Shown: positions 1 through 8,389 of the stretch, piece by piece
Position numbering within the stretch: position 1 is the first letter of the stretch
Layout of the letters: each line of letters opens with the position of its first letter
Assembly: GCF_002022275.1 (NCBI RefSeq)
Contig: NZ_MSDF01000013.1
Coordinates: 267,332-331,331 of the forward strand
DNA length: 64,000 nucleotides
Source of the DNA: Pseudomonas fluorescens
GTDB lineage: Bacteria > Pseudomonadota > Gammaproteobacteria > Pseudomonadales > Pseudomonadaceae
Reading direction: 5' to 3'
Program-made: the position numbers and the translations under genes
Notes under the pieces: generated by a model
Databases searched by the model: none
What the model saw: only the letters and a program-made list of their open reading frames with translations
What the model was told of the DNA's origin: nothing

Positions 1-307
1 AATTCCAGCGCGGGTACAGCACGTCGCTGGCTTCGTCGCGGTAGGAACCAACCCAGCCGTCCACCTCACCGCGCTGGGCCAGGCCGACCGAGCGGGTATA
101 CGGCACGCTGCGGGTTTGCACGGTGATACCCGCCGGCTCGAACACCTGGCGCAATACATCCCAGGCCAGGCCGCTGCCGTCTTTGTTGGTGTAGTCGTTC
201 CACTCCTCACTGGCCAGCATGACCTTGCCAGGGACTTGGGTTTCTTCCGCCTGCACCAGCGAAACGACTGCACACAACCCGACCAGCAGCCAGCGGCGCA
301 CATCCAT
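1..307 (-). CDS. Periplasmic amino-acid-type solute-binding protein, N-terminal part
   Basis: The open frame starts at ATG 307 behind a good GGAGG ribosome site (316-320) and runs off the left edge, so only about 102 residues are visible. A hydrophobic signal peptide ends near VQA/EE. The following region (VMLASEEWNDYTNKDG, then GLAWDVLRQVFEPAGI) resembles the start of the SBP_bac_3 family, which binds small polar solutes in the periplasm for ABC uptake. It lies 54 bases downstream of thiL on the same strand. The substrate cannot be inferred. A stand-alone sensor-type binding protein is an alternative to a transporter subunit. Confidence 0.65.
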   Translation of the reverse strand, partial: MDVRRWLLVGLCAVVSLVQAEETQVPGKVMLASEEWNDYTNKDGSGLAWDVLRQVFEPAGITVQTRSVPYTRSVGLAQRGEVDGWVGSYRDEASDVLYPRWN

Positions 308-361
308 AGCGGCAACCTCCTACAGCACAAGAACCTATAGAGGGTAGCGCAGCTCTGCGAA

Positions 362-1327
362 TCAGGGCGTCTCGCGAAAATGCTGATAGCCGCGCACGGC
401 CGGGGTGATGTCCTGCCCGTCGGCATCGAGCAGCGTCACGCCCTGCCCGGCCTCCACCCGGCCGATCACATGGATTGGCCAGCCAGCAGCCAGCAACGGC
501 GCCAGTTCGGCAGGCGGCAAGGTGAACGCCAACACGTAGTCGTCGCCCCCGCTCAACGCGGCCACACGGGCCTCGTCATCGCCGACAAACGCCAGCAATG
601 CCGCTGACAGGGGCAATTTCTGCCGCTCGACAAACAGGCTGACAGCCGATGCCTTGGCGATATGCCCGCAATCAGCCAACAGCCCGTCGGAGATATCCAG
701 CGCAGCCGTTGCCTTGCCCCGCAACGCCAGGCCCAACGCCAACTGCGGTTGCGGCGACCAGTAATGCGCCAGCAACGGCTCGGCGATTGCGGCGTCAGCG
801 CTGCGCTGGCCCAACACCAACGGCAAGGCGCCGGCGGCATCGCCCAGTTCACCGCCCACACACAGCAAATCACCCGGCTGTGCGCCGCTGCGCGTCAACG
901 CCTGCCCGGCGGGCACGCGGCCAAACACGGTCAGGGTCAGGCTCAACGGCCCGCGCGTGGTGTCGCCGCCGATCAAGCCTACGCCGCAGCTTTGCGCCAT
1001 GGCGTTCAAACCCTGGGCATAGCGTTGCAGCCAATCGGCATCGACCGTCGGGGTGGTGAGTGCAAGGGTAAATGCGAGGGGGTTGGCGCCCATGGCGGCC
1101 AAGTCGCTGACTGCCACCGCCAGCGAGCGCTGGCCGAGCAGAAAGGGATCGCAGGGGTCGGCGAAATGCACGCCGGCCACCAGAGTATCGGTAGAAATGG
1201 CCAGCTGCTCCCCGGCGGGGAGTGCCAGCAAGGCGCAGTCGTCGCCGATCCCCAGTGCAATGCCCTCGCCGCCTTGCGCACAGGGCGCGGCGGCGAAGAA
1301 CTGGCGGATCAGCTCAAACTCGCCCAT
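362..1327 (-). CDS. thiL: Thiamine-monophosphate kinase
   Basis: ThiL phosphorylates thiamine monophosphate with ATP to give thiamine diphosphate, the active cofactor, in the cytoplasm. The 321-residue product has the PurM/AIR-synthetase-like fold signatures: GIGDD at residues 26-30, STDTLVAGVHF soon after, and a GGDTTRG motif in the middle of the protein. The length is normal for the family. Its ATG lies directly next to the stop of nusB, so the two are translationally linked, an arrangement common in gamma-proteobacteria. Confidence 0.96.
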   Translation of the reverse strand: MGEFELIRQFFAAAPCAQGGEGIALGIGDDCALLALPAGEQLAISTDTLVAGVHFADPCDPFLLGQRSLAVAVSDLAAMGANPLAFTLALTTPTVDADWLQRYAQGLNAMAQSCGVGLIGGDTTRGPLSLTLTVFGRVPAGQALTRSGAQPGDLLCVGGELGDAAGALPLVLGQRSADAAIAEPLLAHYWSPQPQLALGLALRGKATAALDISDGLLADCGHIAKASAVSLFVERQKLPLSAALLAFVGDDEARVAALSGGDDYVLAFTLPPAELAPLLAAGWPIHVIGRVEAGQGVTLLDADGQDITPAVRGYQHFRETP

Positions 1328-1828
1328 TCAGCGCTTGTACGCTTTCACTTCAGCTTCACGCAGGCGCGGGGCCAGTTTGTCGAGCACGCCGTTGACGAAC
1401 TTGTGGCCGTCGGTCGAACCGTAGACTTTCGCCAGTTCGATGCCTTCGTTGATCACCACGCGGTACGGCACGTCGACGCGATACAGCAGTTCCCAGGTAG
1501 ACAGGCGCATGACGCACAGTTCAACCGGGTCCAACTCTTCGATGGTCAGGTCCAGCCAAGGCGCCAGAGCCGTGTCGATCTCGCTCAGGTGCGCATACAC
1601 ACCGTGCAGGATGTCGTGGAAGTACGGCAGGTCGGCGAAGGTAAAGTCGTTATCGACGCGAAACTGTGCTTCGATTTCGTTCAGCGATGCACCGGCCATC
1701 TGACGCTGATACAGCGCCTGAGTCGCCAATTGGCGGGCAGCGCGACGCTTCTCGTTCTTGGACGGTTTGCCGGCGTCGGCTGGACGCTCGTCGCGCGGGT
1801 TGAAACGATCGCTCTCGTCGGAAATCAT
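1328..1828 (-). CDS. nusB: Transcription antitermination factor NusB
   Basis: NusB binds boxA RNA together with NusE (ribosomal protein S10) and prevents premature termination in rRNA operons. The 166-residue protein has the all-helical NusB core: [16 protein letters not shown] near residue 30 and [21 protein letters not shown] near the end. The N-terminus is about 25 charged residues longer than in E. coli NusB, as in other pseudomonads. Its start overlaps the ribH stop by four bases (ATGA type), so it belongs to the riboflavin operon. Its partner S10 is encoded by rpsJ at 61.2-61.5 kb. Confidence 0.96.
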   Translation of the reverse strand: MISDESDRFNPRDERPADAGKPSKNEKRRAARQLATQALYQRQMAGASLNEIEAQFRVDNDFTFADLPYFHDILHGVYAHLSEIDTALAPWLDLTIEELDPVELCVMRLSTWELLYRVDVPYRVVINEGIELAKVYGSTDGHKFVNGVLDKLAPRLREAEVKAYKR

Positions 1829-2301
1829 TTGGCCTCCAGTTGCGACAGCAGGCTAACCATTTCCAGGGCGGACAAGGCGGCTTCAGCGCCTTTGTTACCG
1901 GCCTTGGTGCCGGAACGCTCGATGGCTTGCTCGATGGAATCCACGGTCAGTACGCCGAAAGCGACCGGCACGCCAAACTCCATGGACACCTGGGCCAGGC
2001 CCTTGGTGCATTCGCCCGCCACGTATTCGAAGTGCGGAGTGCCGCCACGAATGACCGCGCCGAGGGCGATGATTGCTGCGTATTCACCCTGCTGTGCAAC
2101 TTTTTGCGCAACCAGTGGAATTTCGAAGGCGCCAGGGGCACGGATCAGGGTGATATCGCTTTCGCTCACACCGTGGCGAACCAGGGCGTCCACGGCACCG
2201 CTCACCAGGCTTTCAACCACGAAACTGTTGAAGCGGCCAACTACGAGGGCGTAGCGGCCTTTGGGGGCGATGAAGGTACCTTCGATGGTCTTCAGGGTCA
2301 T
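1825..2301 (-). CDS. ribH: 6,7-dimethyl-8-ribityllumazine synthase
   Basis: Lumazine synthase condenses 5-amino-6-ribitylaminouracil with 3,4-dihydroxybutanone 4-phosphate, the penultimate step of riboflavin synthesis. The 158-residue length is typical. Family landmarks are the N-terminal [18 protein letters not shown] helix, the [11 protein letters not shown] loop around residues 53-64, and [18 protein letters not shown], which contains the active-site histidine. It sits between ribBA and nusB. An 88-base gap to ribBA (2302-2389) holds no obvious gene. Confidence 0.97.
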   Translation of the reverse strand: MTLKTIEGTFIAPKGRYALVVGRFNSFVVESLVSGAVDALVRHGVSESDITLIRAPGAFEIPLVAQKVAQQGEYAAIIALGAVIRGGTPHFEYVAGECTKGLAQVSMEFGVPVAFGVLTVDSIEQAIERSGTKAGNKGAEAALSALEMVSLLSQLEAK

Positions 2302-2389
2302 TCGACAAATCTCTTAAAGAGCAGGGACGCGAAAAGTGCGTCCCTCAGTGATGTTTTTACCGCGAACAAGGCGCAACAATCGCCAGCCT

Positions 2390-3481
2390 TTATTCGGAGG
2401 GCACGTATTCTACAACTTCCAGATCGAAACCGGATATCGCATTAAATTTCATTGGCGCACTCATCAGGCGCATTTTGCGCACGCCGAGGTCACGCAGGAT
2501 CTGCGAACCGGCACCGACGATGCTGTAGGTGGTCGGTGTTTTGACCTGAGTGTGCTCGGCCGTTTCGCGAATATGCGCGAGCAACACGTCGCCATCCACC
2601 GGGTTACCGAGCAACAACACCACACCGCTACCTGCCGCGGAAACCGCAGCCATGGCGGCGCGCAGGCTCCAGCGGCCGGGTTGCTTGACCATCAGCAGGT
2701 CACGCAAAGGGTCCATATTGTGCACGCGCACCAGGGTCGGCTCTTCGGCACAAATGCTGCCCAGGGTCAGCGCCATGTGCACGTCGCCTTCCACTGAATC
2801 ACGGTAGGTCACCAAATTGAATTGGCCCAGTTCGCTGTCCAGTGGCTGCTCGGCAATCCGCTGAACGGTACGTTCGTGGATCATGCGGTAGTGGATCAGG
2901 TCGGCAATGGTGCCGATCTTGATGCCGTGTTCGGCGGCAAAGGCTTCGAGTTCAGCGCGACGGGCCATGGTGCCGTCGTCGTTCATCACTTCGCAGATCA
3001 CACCGCTCGGCTCGAAACCGGCCATGCGCGCCAGGTCGCAGGCGGCTTCGGTGTGGCCCGCGCGCGCGAGCGTGCCGCCCGGTTGGGCCATCAGCGGGAA
3101 AATGTGGCCCGGGCTGACGATGTCTTCGGCCTTGGCGTCTTTCGCGGCGGCAGCTTGCACAGTGCGCGCGCGGTCGGCGGCGGAAATACCGGTGGTGACG
3201 CCGGTGGTCGCTTCAATGGACACGGTGAACTTGGTACCAAAACCCGACCCGTTGCGCGGCGCCATCAACGGCAGCTTGAGCAGTTCGCAGCGCTCGCGGC
3301 TCATGGGCATGCAGATCAGCCCGCGGGCGTGCTTGGCCATGAAGTTGATGTGCTCAGGCTTGCACGCCTCGGCGGCCATGATGATGTCGCCTTCGTTCTC
3401 GCGGTCTTCGTCATCCATCAGGATGACCATCTTGCCTTGGCGGATGTCTTCAACCAGTTCTTCGATGCTATTGAGCGCCAC
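2390..3481 (-). CDS. ribBA: 3,4-dihydroxy-2-butanone 4-phosphate synthase with degenerate GTP cyclohydrolase II domain (RibBX type)
   Basis: The N-terminal ~200 residues are a complete RibB domain, including MDDEDRENEGD (about 22-32) and the HTEAACDLARMAG region, and would make the four-carbon riboflavin precursor from ribulose 5-phosphate. The C-terminal ~160 residues align with GTP cyclohydrolase II, but the zinc-binding cysteine cluster (C-x10-C-x-C) is absent. RVHNMDPLRDLL stands where the family has the first ligand cysteine. That half is therefore probably not a cyclohydrolase, and a separate RibA is expected elsewhere. The start codon is GTG (3481-3479) behind AAGGGGG. The gene lies 16 bases from ribE. 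Confidence 0.93.
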   Translation of the reverse strand: MALNSIEELVEDIRQGKMVILMDDEDRENEGDIIMAAEACKPEHINFMAKHARGLICMPMSRERCELLKLPLMAPRNGSGFGTKFTVSIEATTGVTTGISAADRARTVQAAAAKDAKAEDIVSPGHIFPLMAQPGGTLARAGHTEAACDLARMAGFEPSGVICEVMNDDGTMARRAELEAFAAEHGIKIGTIADLIHYRMIHERTVQRIAEQPLDSELGQFNLVTYRDSVEGDVHMALTLGSICAEEPTLVRVHNMDPLRDLLMVKQPGRWSLRAAMAAVSAAGSGVVLLLGNPVDGDVLLAHIRETAEHTQVKTPTTYSIVGAGSQILRDLGVRKMRLMSAPMKFNAISGFDLEVVEYVPSE

Positions 3482-3497
3482 GCGGCACCCCCTTGGG

Positions 3498-4160
3498 TCA
3501 GGATTTCAGGTAGCCGTTAGCGGCCAGAAAGCTTTCAGTGATGTTCCCGGCAGCAGGCTCTGCGGCCTTTTCGCCCAACAACAGGCGCTCCAGGTAACGG
3601 GCCAGCAAGTCCACTTCCAGGTTCACCCGGCGACCTGGCTGGTAAGACGCCATGATGGTTTCGCTGAGGGTGTGAGGAATGATGGTCAGTTCAAATTCGG
3701 CGCCATTCACGGCGTTCACGGTCAGGCTGGTGCCGTCGACGGTGATCGAGCCTTTGTGGGCGATGTACTTGGCCAGCTCTTTCGGCGCGCGGATGCGGAA
3801 TTCCACGGCACGCGCGTTTTCGCTGCGAGCAACCACTTCGCCAACGCCATCAACGTGGCCGCTGACCAGGTGGCCGCCCAGGCGGGTGGTCGGCGTCAGG
3901 GCTTTTTCCAGGTTGACCGGGCTGCCGGCCGCAAGATCGTTCATCGCGGTGCAGTCGAGGGTTTCCCGGCTGACGTCGGCGGCAAAGCCGTCGCCTGGCA
4001 ACTCGATGACGGTCAGGCACACGCCGCTGACGGCGATGCTGTCGCCCAGTTTGACGTCGCCGAGGTCGAGCTTGCCGGTTTCAACCAGCAGGCGCACGTC
4101 GCCGCCTTTGGGGGTCATGGCGCGGATGCTGCCGATGGATTCGATAATGCCGGTGAACAT
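3498..4160 (-). CDS. ribE: Riboflavin synthase, alpha chain
   Basis: Riboflavin synthase dismutates two lumazine molecules into riboflavin and the ribityl pyrimidine. The 220-residue protein starts with the hallmark MFTGIIESIG. It contains two tandem lumazine-binding barrels, each with a GxSIAVSGVCLTV-like or GSITVDGTSLTVN-like strand (about residues 40 and 138). The pathway neighbours ribD and ribBA flank it. A strong Shine-Dalgarno-like AGGAGAAGGCC precedes the ATG. Confidence 0.97.
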   Translation of the reverse strand: MFTGIIESIGSIRAMTPKGGDVRLLVETGKLDLGDVKLGDSIAVSGVCLTVIELPGDGFAADVSRETLDCTAMNDLAAGSPVNLEKALTPTTRLGGHLVSGHVDGVGEVVARSENARAVEFRIRAPKELAKYIAHKGSITVDGTSLTVNAVNGAEFELTIIPHTLSETIMASYQPGRRVNLEVDLLARYLERLLLGEKAAEPAAGNITESFLAANGYLKS

Positions 4161-4207
4161 GGCCTTCTCCTGGAAAACGGGACGGGCGCTTGGGCGCCCG
4201 GTCAGAA

Positions 4208-5344
4208 TTATACGCTCGCTGCTGGCACCGGGATGGCAGTGACTCGCCAGTCGTCGCCTACAGCGCGCATTTCAATGATCTTGAGTTGGGGGGCGTCGGC
4301 CAGTTTCTCAAGCGGCCAGTCGAGCAAAGGCCGCGCGGCGGAGCCGAGGAACTTGCCGGCGACGAATATCACGTATTCGTCCACCAGCCCTTGCTGAGCA
4401 AACGCGCCGGCGAGACTTGGGCCGGCTTCGACCAGCACTTCGTTGACGCCACGAGCGGCCAGCGCCACCAGCGCCGAACGCAGGTCGACCTGACCTTCAA
4501 CGCCCGGCACTACCAGGCACTCGGGGCCACGGGGAAATTGGTTTTCCGGGGTAACGCAGGTGATCACCAATGCCGGGCCCGCCTTGAAGAACGGCGCATT
4601 GAGCGGCACACGCAGGCGGCCGTCGATCAGCACACGCAAGGGCGGGCGCGACATGGCGAGCGCGGTGGTTTCTTCATCCAAACCGAGTTCGGCGGCCCGC
4701 ACGGTCAGGCGCGCGCCGTCGGCCAGCACCGTGTCGGCGCCGGTCAGCACCACGCTGGCCTCGGCGCGCAAGCGCTGCACGGCGGCGCGGGCAGCCGGGC
4801 CGGTGATCCATTGGCTTTCGCCGCTGGCCATGGCGGTGCGGCCATCCAGACTCATCGCCAGCTTGACCCGCACAAACGGCAGGCCGTGTTCCATGCGCTT
4901 GAGAAAACCCGGATTGAGTGCGCGCGCTTCTTTTTCCAGCACACCGCTGCGGATCTCGATGCCGGCCTGGGCCAGGCGCTGCATGCCGCGCCCCGCCACT
5001 TCCGGGTTCGGGTCCTGCATCCCCGCAACCACGCGCGCCACACCGGCACTCACCAGCGCATCCGCGCAAGGCGGCGTGCGGCCGTGGTGGCTGCAGGGTT
5101 CGAGGGTCACGTACACCGTGGCGCCACGCGCCTTGTCGCCCGCGGCGCGCAGGGCATTGGGCTCGGCATGCGGTTCGCCGGTGCGCACGTGCCAGCCTTC
5201 GCCGACAATCTGCCCGTCCCGCACAATCACGCAGCCGACCCGTGGGTTGGGGTGGGTGGTGTAGCGGCCCTTGCGCGCCAGTTCCAGGGCACGGGCCATG
5301 TAATGGGCGTCGAGCACAGCTTGTTCGGCAGACGAAGAATTCAT
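4208..5344 (-). CDS. ribD: Bifunctional diaminohydroxyphosphoribosylaminopyrimidine deaminase / 5-amino-6-(5-phosphoribosylamino)uracil reductase
   Basis: RibD carries out the second and third steps of riboflavin synthesis. The N-terminal zinc deaminase domain shows HAE (59-61) and [11 protein letters not shown] (83-93), the zinc ligands and catalytic glutamate. The C-terminal half (from about residue 150) is the NADPH reductase domain, with [14 protein letters not shown]. The 378-residue length is usual. The ATG overlaps the nrdR stop (ATGA), so translation is coupled to nrdR. Confidence 0.97.
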   Translation of the reverse strand: MNSSSAEQAVLDAHYMARALELARKGRYTTHPNPRVGCVIVRDGQIVGEGWHVRTGEPHAEPNALRAAGDKARGATVYVTLEPCSHHGRTPPCADALVSAGVARVVAGMQDPNPEVAGRGMQRLAQAGIEIRSGVLEKEARALNPGFLKRMEHGLPFVRVKLAMSLDGRTAMASGESQWITGPAARAAVQRLRAEASVVLTGADTVLADGARLTVRAAELGLDEETTALAMSRPPLRVLIDGRLRVPLNAPFFKAGPALVITCVTPENQFPRGPECLVVPGVEGQVDLRSALVALAARGVNEVLVEAGPSLAGAFAQQGLVDEYVIFVAGKFLGSAARPLLDWPLEKLADAPQLKIIEMRAVGDDWRVTAIPVPAASV

Positions 5345-5805
5345 TCTTTGGCAGGCTCACGGGCCAGGCGGTCGATCTCTTCGCGGAACTCGTTGAGGTC
5401 CTGGAAGCGTCGATACACCGAGGCGAAACGGATATAGGCGACTTCGTCGAGCTTTTGCAGCTCGCCCATCACCAGTTCTCCCACCACCAGGCTCTTGACC
5501 TCGCGCTCGCCGGTCGCCCGCAGCTTGTGCTTGATATGCACCAGCGCCGCCTCCAGCCGCTCGACACTCACCGGGCGTTTTTCAAGGGCGCGCTGCATAC
5601 CGGCGCGCAGTTTGTCTTCGTCGAAAGGCTGGCGGCTGCCGTCGGACTTGATCAGACGTGGCAATACCAGTTCGGCGGTTTCGAAGGTGGTGAAACGCTC
5701 ACCGCAGGCCAGGCATTCGCGCCGGCGACGCACTTGATCGCCCTCGGCGACCAGACGCGAGTCAATGACCTTGGTGTCGTTGGCACCGCAGAAGGGACAG
5801 TGCAT
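5341..5805 (-). CDS. nrdR: Transcriptional repressor NrdR
   Basis: NrdR senses ATP/dATP and represses ribonucleotide reductase genes. From ATG 5805 the product is 154 residues with an N-terminal zinc ribbon (Cys3, Cys6, Cys31, Cys34 and the RRRR patch) followed by an ATP-cone (about 49-139). I chose this start because MHCPFCG is the invariant N-terminus; an upstream in-frame start would add 21 unrelated residues. It is the first gene of the nrdR-ribD-ribE-ribBA-ribH-nusB-thiL series. Confidence 0.95.
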   Translation of the reverse strand: MHCPFCGANDTKVIDSRLVAEGDQVRRRRECLACGERFTTFETAELVLPRLIKSDGSRQPFDEDKLRAGMQRALEKRPVSVERLEAALVHIKHKLRATGEREVKSLVVGELVMGELQKLDEVAYIRFASVYRRFQDLNEFREEIDRLAREPAKE

Positions 5806-5946
5806 GGTTGGCAGGCAACAAATAAAGGGAGGGCCATGGTAGCGCATCCCCGTGGCAAGACAAGCCATAGCCTTTGCGGTATATAGGCAGGCTTACTATG
5901 TTTGTTTATTTCAAAGTCACGGATTTTGCCCTTTCTGGAGCCGTAC

Positions 5947-6402
5947 ATGCAGCTACGACCACTTGTTTTACTCACCCTGTTCAGTTTTCTGGTCGCCTGC
6001 AGCAGCGAAGCCCCCAAGCCAGCCGCCCCCCAACCGACACCGGCACAAGAGAAAAAAGTGCCCGGCATCGAAGACCTCGGCCCGTTGCCGGCGTTTCAGC
6101 GTGAAATCAGCGGCATCCTCAATGGCGTGCCTGCCAATGCAGAAGTCGAACTGGCGTTGTTGGTGATCGACGAGCGCAACCGCCCAGAACAACTGCTGGC
6201 CAGCAGCGTGTTGACCGGCAACGGCAAGCCCATTGCCTTCCGCCTGCGTTTCAATCCTGAAGCCTTCCCGGCCGGTGCGCGCGTTGAATTGCGCGGCCGC
6301 GCCAGCCAGTCCGGCCAGTTGATCCTGCACTTGCCCGCCGTGCGTATCACCCAGGCGATCACCCAAACCACCGGCCCCCTGCAACTCGTCCCGGCGCCAT
6401 GA
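5947..6402 (+). CDS. YbaY-family lipoprotein
   Basis: This 151-residue product starts at ATG 5947 (GGAG six bases upstream). It has a lipoprotein signal with lipobox LVAC (Cys18), then a proline-rich linker and a beta-rich domain. The pattern SGILNGVPANAEVELALLVI, then FRLRFNPEAFPAGARVEL, fits the YbaY/YscW-like family of envelope lipoproteins whose role is not well defined. It diverges from nrdR, and its stop overlaps the next gene's start by four bases. Confidence 0.8.
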   Translation: MQLRPLVLLTLFSFLVACSSEAPKPAAPQPTPAQEKKVPGIEDLGPLPAFQREISGILNGVPANAEVELALLVIDERNRPEQLLASSVLTGNGKPIAFRLRFNPEAFPAGARVELRGRASQSGQLILHLPAVRITQAITQTTGPLQLVPAP

Positions 6403-7052
6403 CGCCACCGCTGCACTTGCAAGCGGCCTTAAGCGAGTTGATCGGCGACGCCCACCTGGTGCCCTGCCCGCTGCCGGGCACCGAGCTGTCGTTGTGGTTG
6501 CTGGATGCCGACAACATGGACCGCGCCTTCAGCCAGGAAGAAACCCGACGCATCCTGCATGAACCGCCCTACTGGAGCTTTTGCTGGGCCAGCGGCCTCG
6601 CGCTGGCGCGCTACCTGGCGGTAAACCCCGAGTGGGTCGCGGGCAAGCGTGTGCTGGATTTCGGCGCGGGTTCTGGTGTGGCGGCGATTGCCGCCGTCAA
6701 GGCGGGCGCGCTGGAAGTGGTGGCCTGCGACCTTGACCCGCTGGCGCTGGCGTCTTGCCGGGCGAATGCTGAACTCAATGGTGTCGAGCTGAAATACTCA
6801 GCAGATTTTTTCGCCGAAGCCGATCGCTTCGACCTGATCCTGGTCGCCGATGTGCTCTACGACCGCGCCAACCTGCCGTTGCTGGATCACTTCCTAAGCC
6901 GTGGCCGTGAAGCGTTGGTGGCGGATTCGCGGGTAAGAGACTTCCAGCACCCGGCTTACCGACGCTTGGAAATTCTGGATGCCTTGACGCTGCCGGATCT
7001 GGCCGAGCCTTGGGAATTTCGCAAGGTGAGCCTGTACCACTCGCGGCGATAA
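6399..7052 (+). CDS. Class I SAM-dependent methyltransferase
   Basis: The 217-residue protein carries SAM-binding motif I, VLDFGAGSGV (about 85-94), an acidic residue ending the second strand (ACDLDPLAL), and DLILVADVLYDR as the motif IV region. Overall it resembles the COG3897 / METTL20-like group, some members of which methylate lysines in proteins. The target here is unknown. Start and stop overlap with the upstream lipoprotein gene (ATGA), so they are co-translated. Confidence 0.82.
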   Translation: MTPPLHLQAALSELIGDAHLVPCPLPGTELSLWLLDADNMDRAFSQEETRRILHEPPYWSFCWASGLALARYLAVNPEWVAGKRVLDFGAGSGVAAIAAVKAGALEVVACDLDPLALASCRANAELNGVELKYSADFFAEADRFDLILVADVLYDRANLPLLDHFLSRGREALVADSRVRDFQHPAYRRLEILDALTLPDLAEPWEFRKVSLYHSRR

Positions 7053-7104
7053 GTGCGCACGTTACAAATTTCTGGCAATAGCTTGGTTGAGACAGGCCAG
7101 GGAG

Positions 7105-7302
7105 CGCGGTGAACAATACGCTCCTTTCGCACTCGACCCGGGTAATTGACCAGCATGCTTCGCCTTACAATTTCGCGTGTTAACCCTCCTATAAAAACCT
7201 TGCAAAGCGCCGGGCAGCTGCCTAATCTTCGCGGCAATACACCCGCCATGCCTCTAGCTACGTCAGTAGCCAAGCACAAATTGTGCGGGTTTTTTATGCC
7301 CG
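7105..7302 (+). ncRNA. Putative structured leader / abiF-type non-coding RNA upstream of the Abi gene
   Basis: This non-coding stretch is poor in ORFs and rich in short inverted repeats: GGCAGCTGCC (7213-7222), GCTAC-GTCA-GTAGC (7257-7270), and GCACAA-A-TTGTGC (7274-7286), followed by GGGTTTTTT and a CGGG/CCCG pairing. A loose promoter-like TTGACC (7146) and TACAAT (7166) lie at its 5' side with short spacing. Structured RNAs directly upstream of AbiF/Abi_2 genes are known, and an RNA-terminator-toxin order is typical of type III toxin-antitoxin systems. The exact ends and RNA identity are inferred. Confidence 0.4.
7274..7302 (+). terminator. Terminator-like hairpin between leader RNA and Abi gene
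   Basis: GCACAA/TTGTGC (7274-7286) is followed immediately by GGG and a run of six T (7290-7295). A CGGG...CCCG pairing overlaps its end (7286-7302). It lies only 14 bases before the preferred abi start at 7316, so read-through would set toxin expression. Confidence 0.5.
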
Positions 7303-7315
7303 GTACTTTTTGGGT

Positions 7316-8317
7316 ATGAGGTTATTCAGCAAGCCTGCCATCGACGTTCCTTCTCAGTTGGAACTGCTCAAGCACCGCGGCTTGCTGATTCAAAATGAGA
7401 CTCGCGCCGCCTCTTTTTTGCAGTCCGTCAGTTTCTTTCGATTAAGCCCCTACATGCGGCCCTTTCAACACCCAGAAGACAGAGATCATCGCTTTCGCAA
7501 GGGTATCCAGTTTCGTCAATTGACCCGACTCTACGATTTTGACCGGCGGCTTCGCTTACTGACGATGGATGCCATCGAAAGAGTCGAAATCGCATCGCGC
7601 GCCGTTATCAGTAACCACATGGGACCTGCCCATGGTTGTCATTGGTATATCAACCCACAGATGTTTCATCCGGCGTTTGATCATGAACGCTTGCTCACAA
7701 CCCTTGCGATCAAACAGTCCAATGCAAACCGTGACTACCAGCGCGAATGCGAACGCATCGACAGGCTGCAGGCTGATGAAGGAAGAAAAGCCATTCTTAA
7801 ACGCCAGAGAGCGAAAGAAAGCTATGCCCGCCATTACCCGACAACTTACAGCCATCCGCCTTTGATGCCCGGCTGGGCCATGTTGGAGGAGTTGACGCTG
7901 GGCGATTTGTCTCACCTCTACAAAGGCCTGGCCAGAGATTCAGACAAAAAGGCCATTGCCAAGCGCTTGGGACTGGCGGCTCCCTTGATGCAATCCTGGC
8001 TGCACACTCTGACTACCATCCGAAACCTCTGCGCCCACCATTCGCGGATGTGGAACCGAGAGCTGGGTATTCGCCCCGAACTGCCGAAAAAAGCCAATTT
8101 TCCTTGGCCGGGTCATCTCTTTCAGCCGGGGCCCCATACGCGCATTTTTGCAGCGCTCTGCATTCTGAATCACTTGATGCATCAAGTGAGTCCGCACGCT
8201 CGCTGGAGCCAACGCCTGTATCAACTCATCCATGAATTCCCTGAAGTGAGCCTGAAAGCGATGGGGTTCCCTGCCGACTGGTATCAAGACTCTTTTTGGC
8301 ACACGCCTGGTACCTGA
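7316..8317 (+). CDS. Abi_2/AbiF-family HEPN protein (abortive infection type)
   Basis: The 333-residue product (ATG 7316) matches the Abi_2/AbiD/AbiF layout. It has an N-terminal SQLELLKHRGLLI segment, a LTRLYDFDRRLRLLTMDAIERVEIASR core, and a C-terminal HEPN ribonuclease motif R-x4-H in IRNLCAHHSRMWNRELG (RNLCAH at 236-241). RAVISNH near residue 95 could be a second R-x5-H. Family members are phage-defence RNases that act when released from their antitoxin. A GTG at 7283 could extend the protein by 11 residues, but it lies inside the upstream hairpin. Neither start has a strong ribosome site. Base usage is more AT-rich than the flanking genes, suggesting acquisition as a cassette. Confidence 0.85.
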   Translation: MRLFSKPAIDVPSQLELLKHRGLLIQNETRAASFLQSVSFFRLSPYMRPFQHPEDRDHRFRKGIQFRQLTRLYDFDRRLRLLTMDAIERVEIASRAVISNHMGPAHGCHWYINPQMFHPAFDHERLLTTLAIKQSNANRDYQRECERIDRLQADEGRKAILKRQRAKESYARHYPTTYSHPPLMPGWAMLEELTLGDLSHLYKGLARDSDKKAIAKRLGLAAPLMQSWLHTLTTIRNLCAHHSRMWNRELGIRPELPKKANFPWPGHLFQPGPHTRIFAALCILNHLMHQVSPHARWSQRLYQLIHEFPEVSLKAMGFPADWYQDSFWHTPGT

Positions 8318-8389
8318 GCGCCGTGCTGCTTCCGATAGCCCGCGCCAGCCCTTATAGTTGCCCCATTCCCGCTTTATTTGAGACGCCCC

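Noticed and set aside
662..2254. 530-residue plus-strand frame opposite thiL-nusB-ribH
   Set aside because: High-GC shadow of three well-supported genes; no recognisable domains and Arg/Gln/His-rich composition.
2302..2389. Possible FMN riboswitch near ribBA/ribH
   Set aside because: The gap is only 88 bases, too short for the element, and I saw no conserved FMN-aptamer pattern there.
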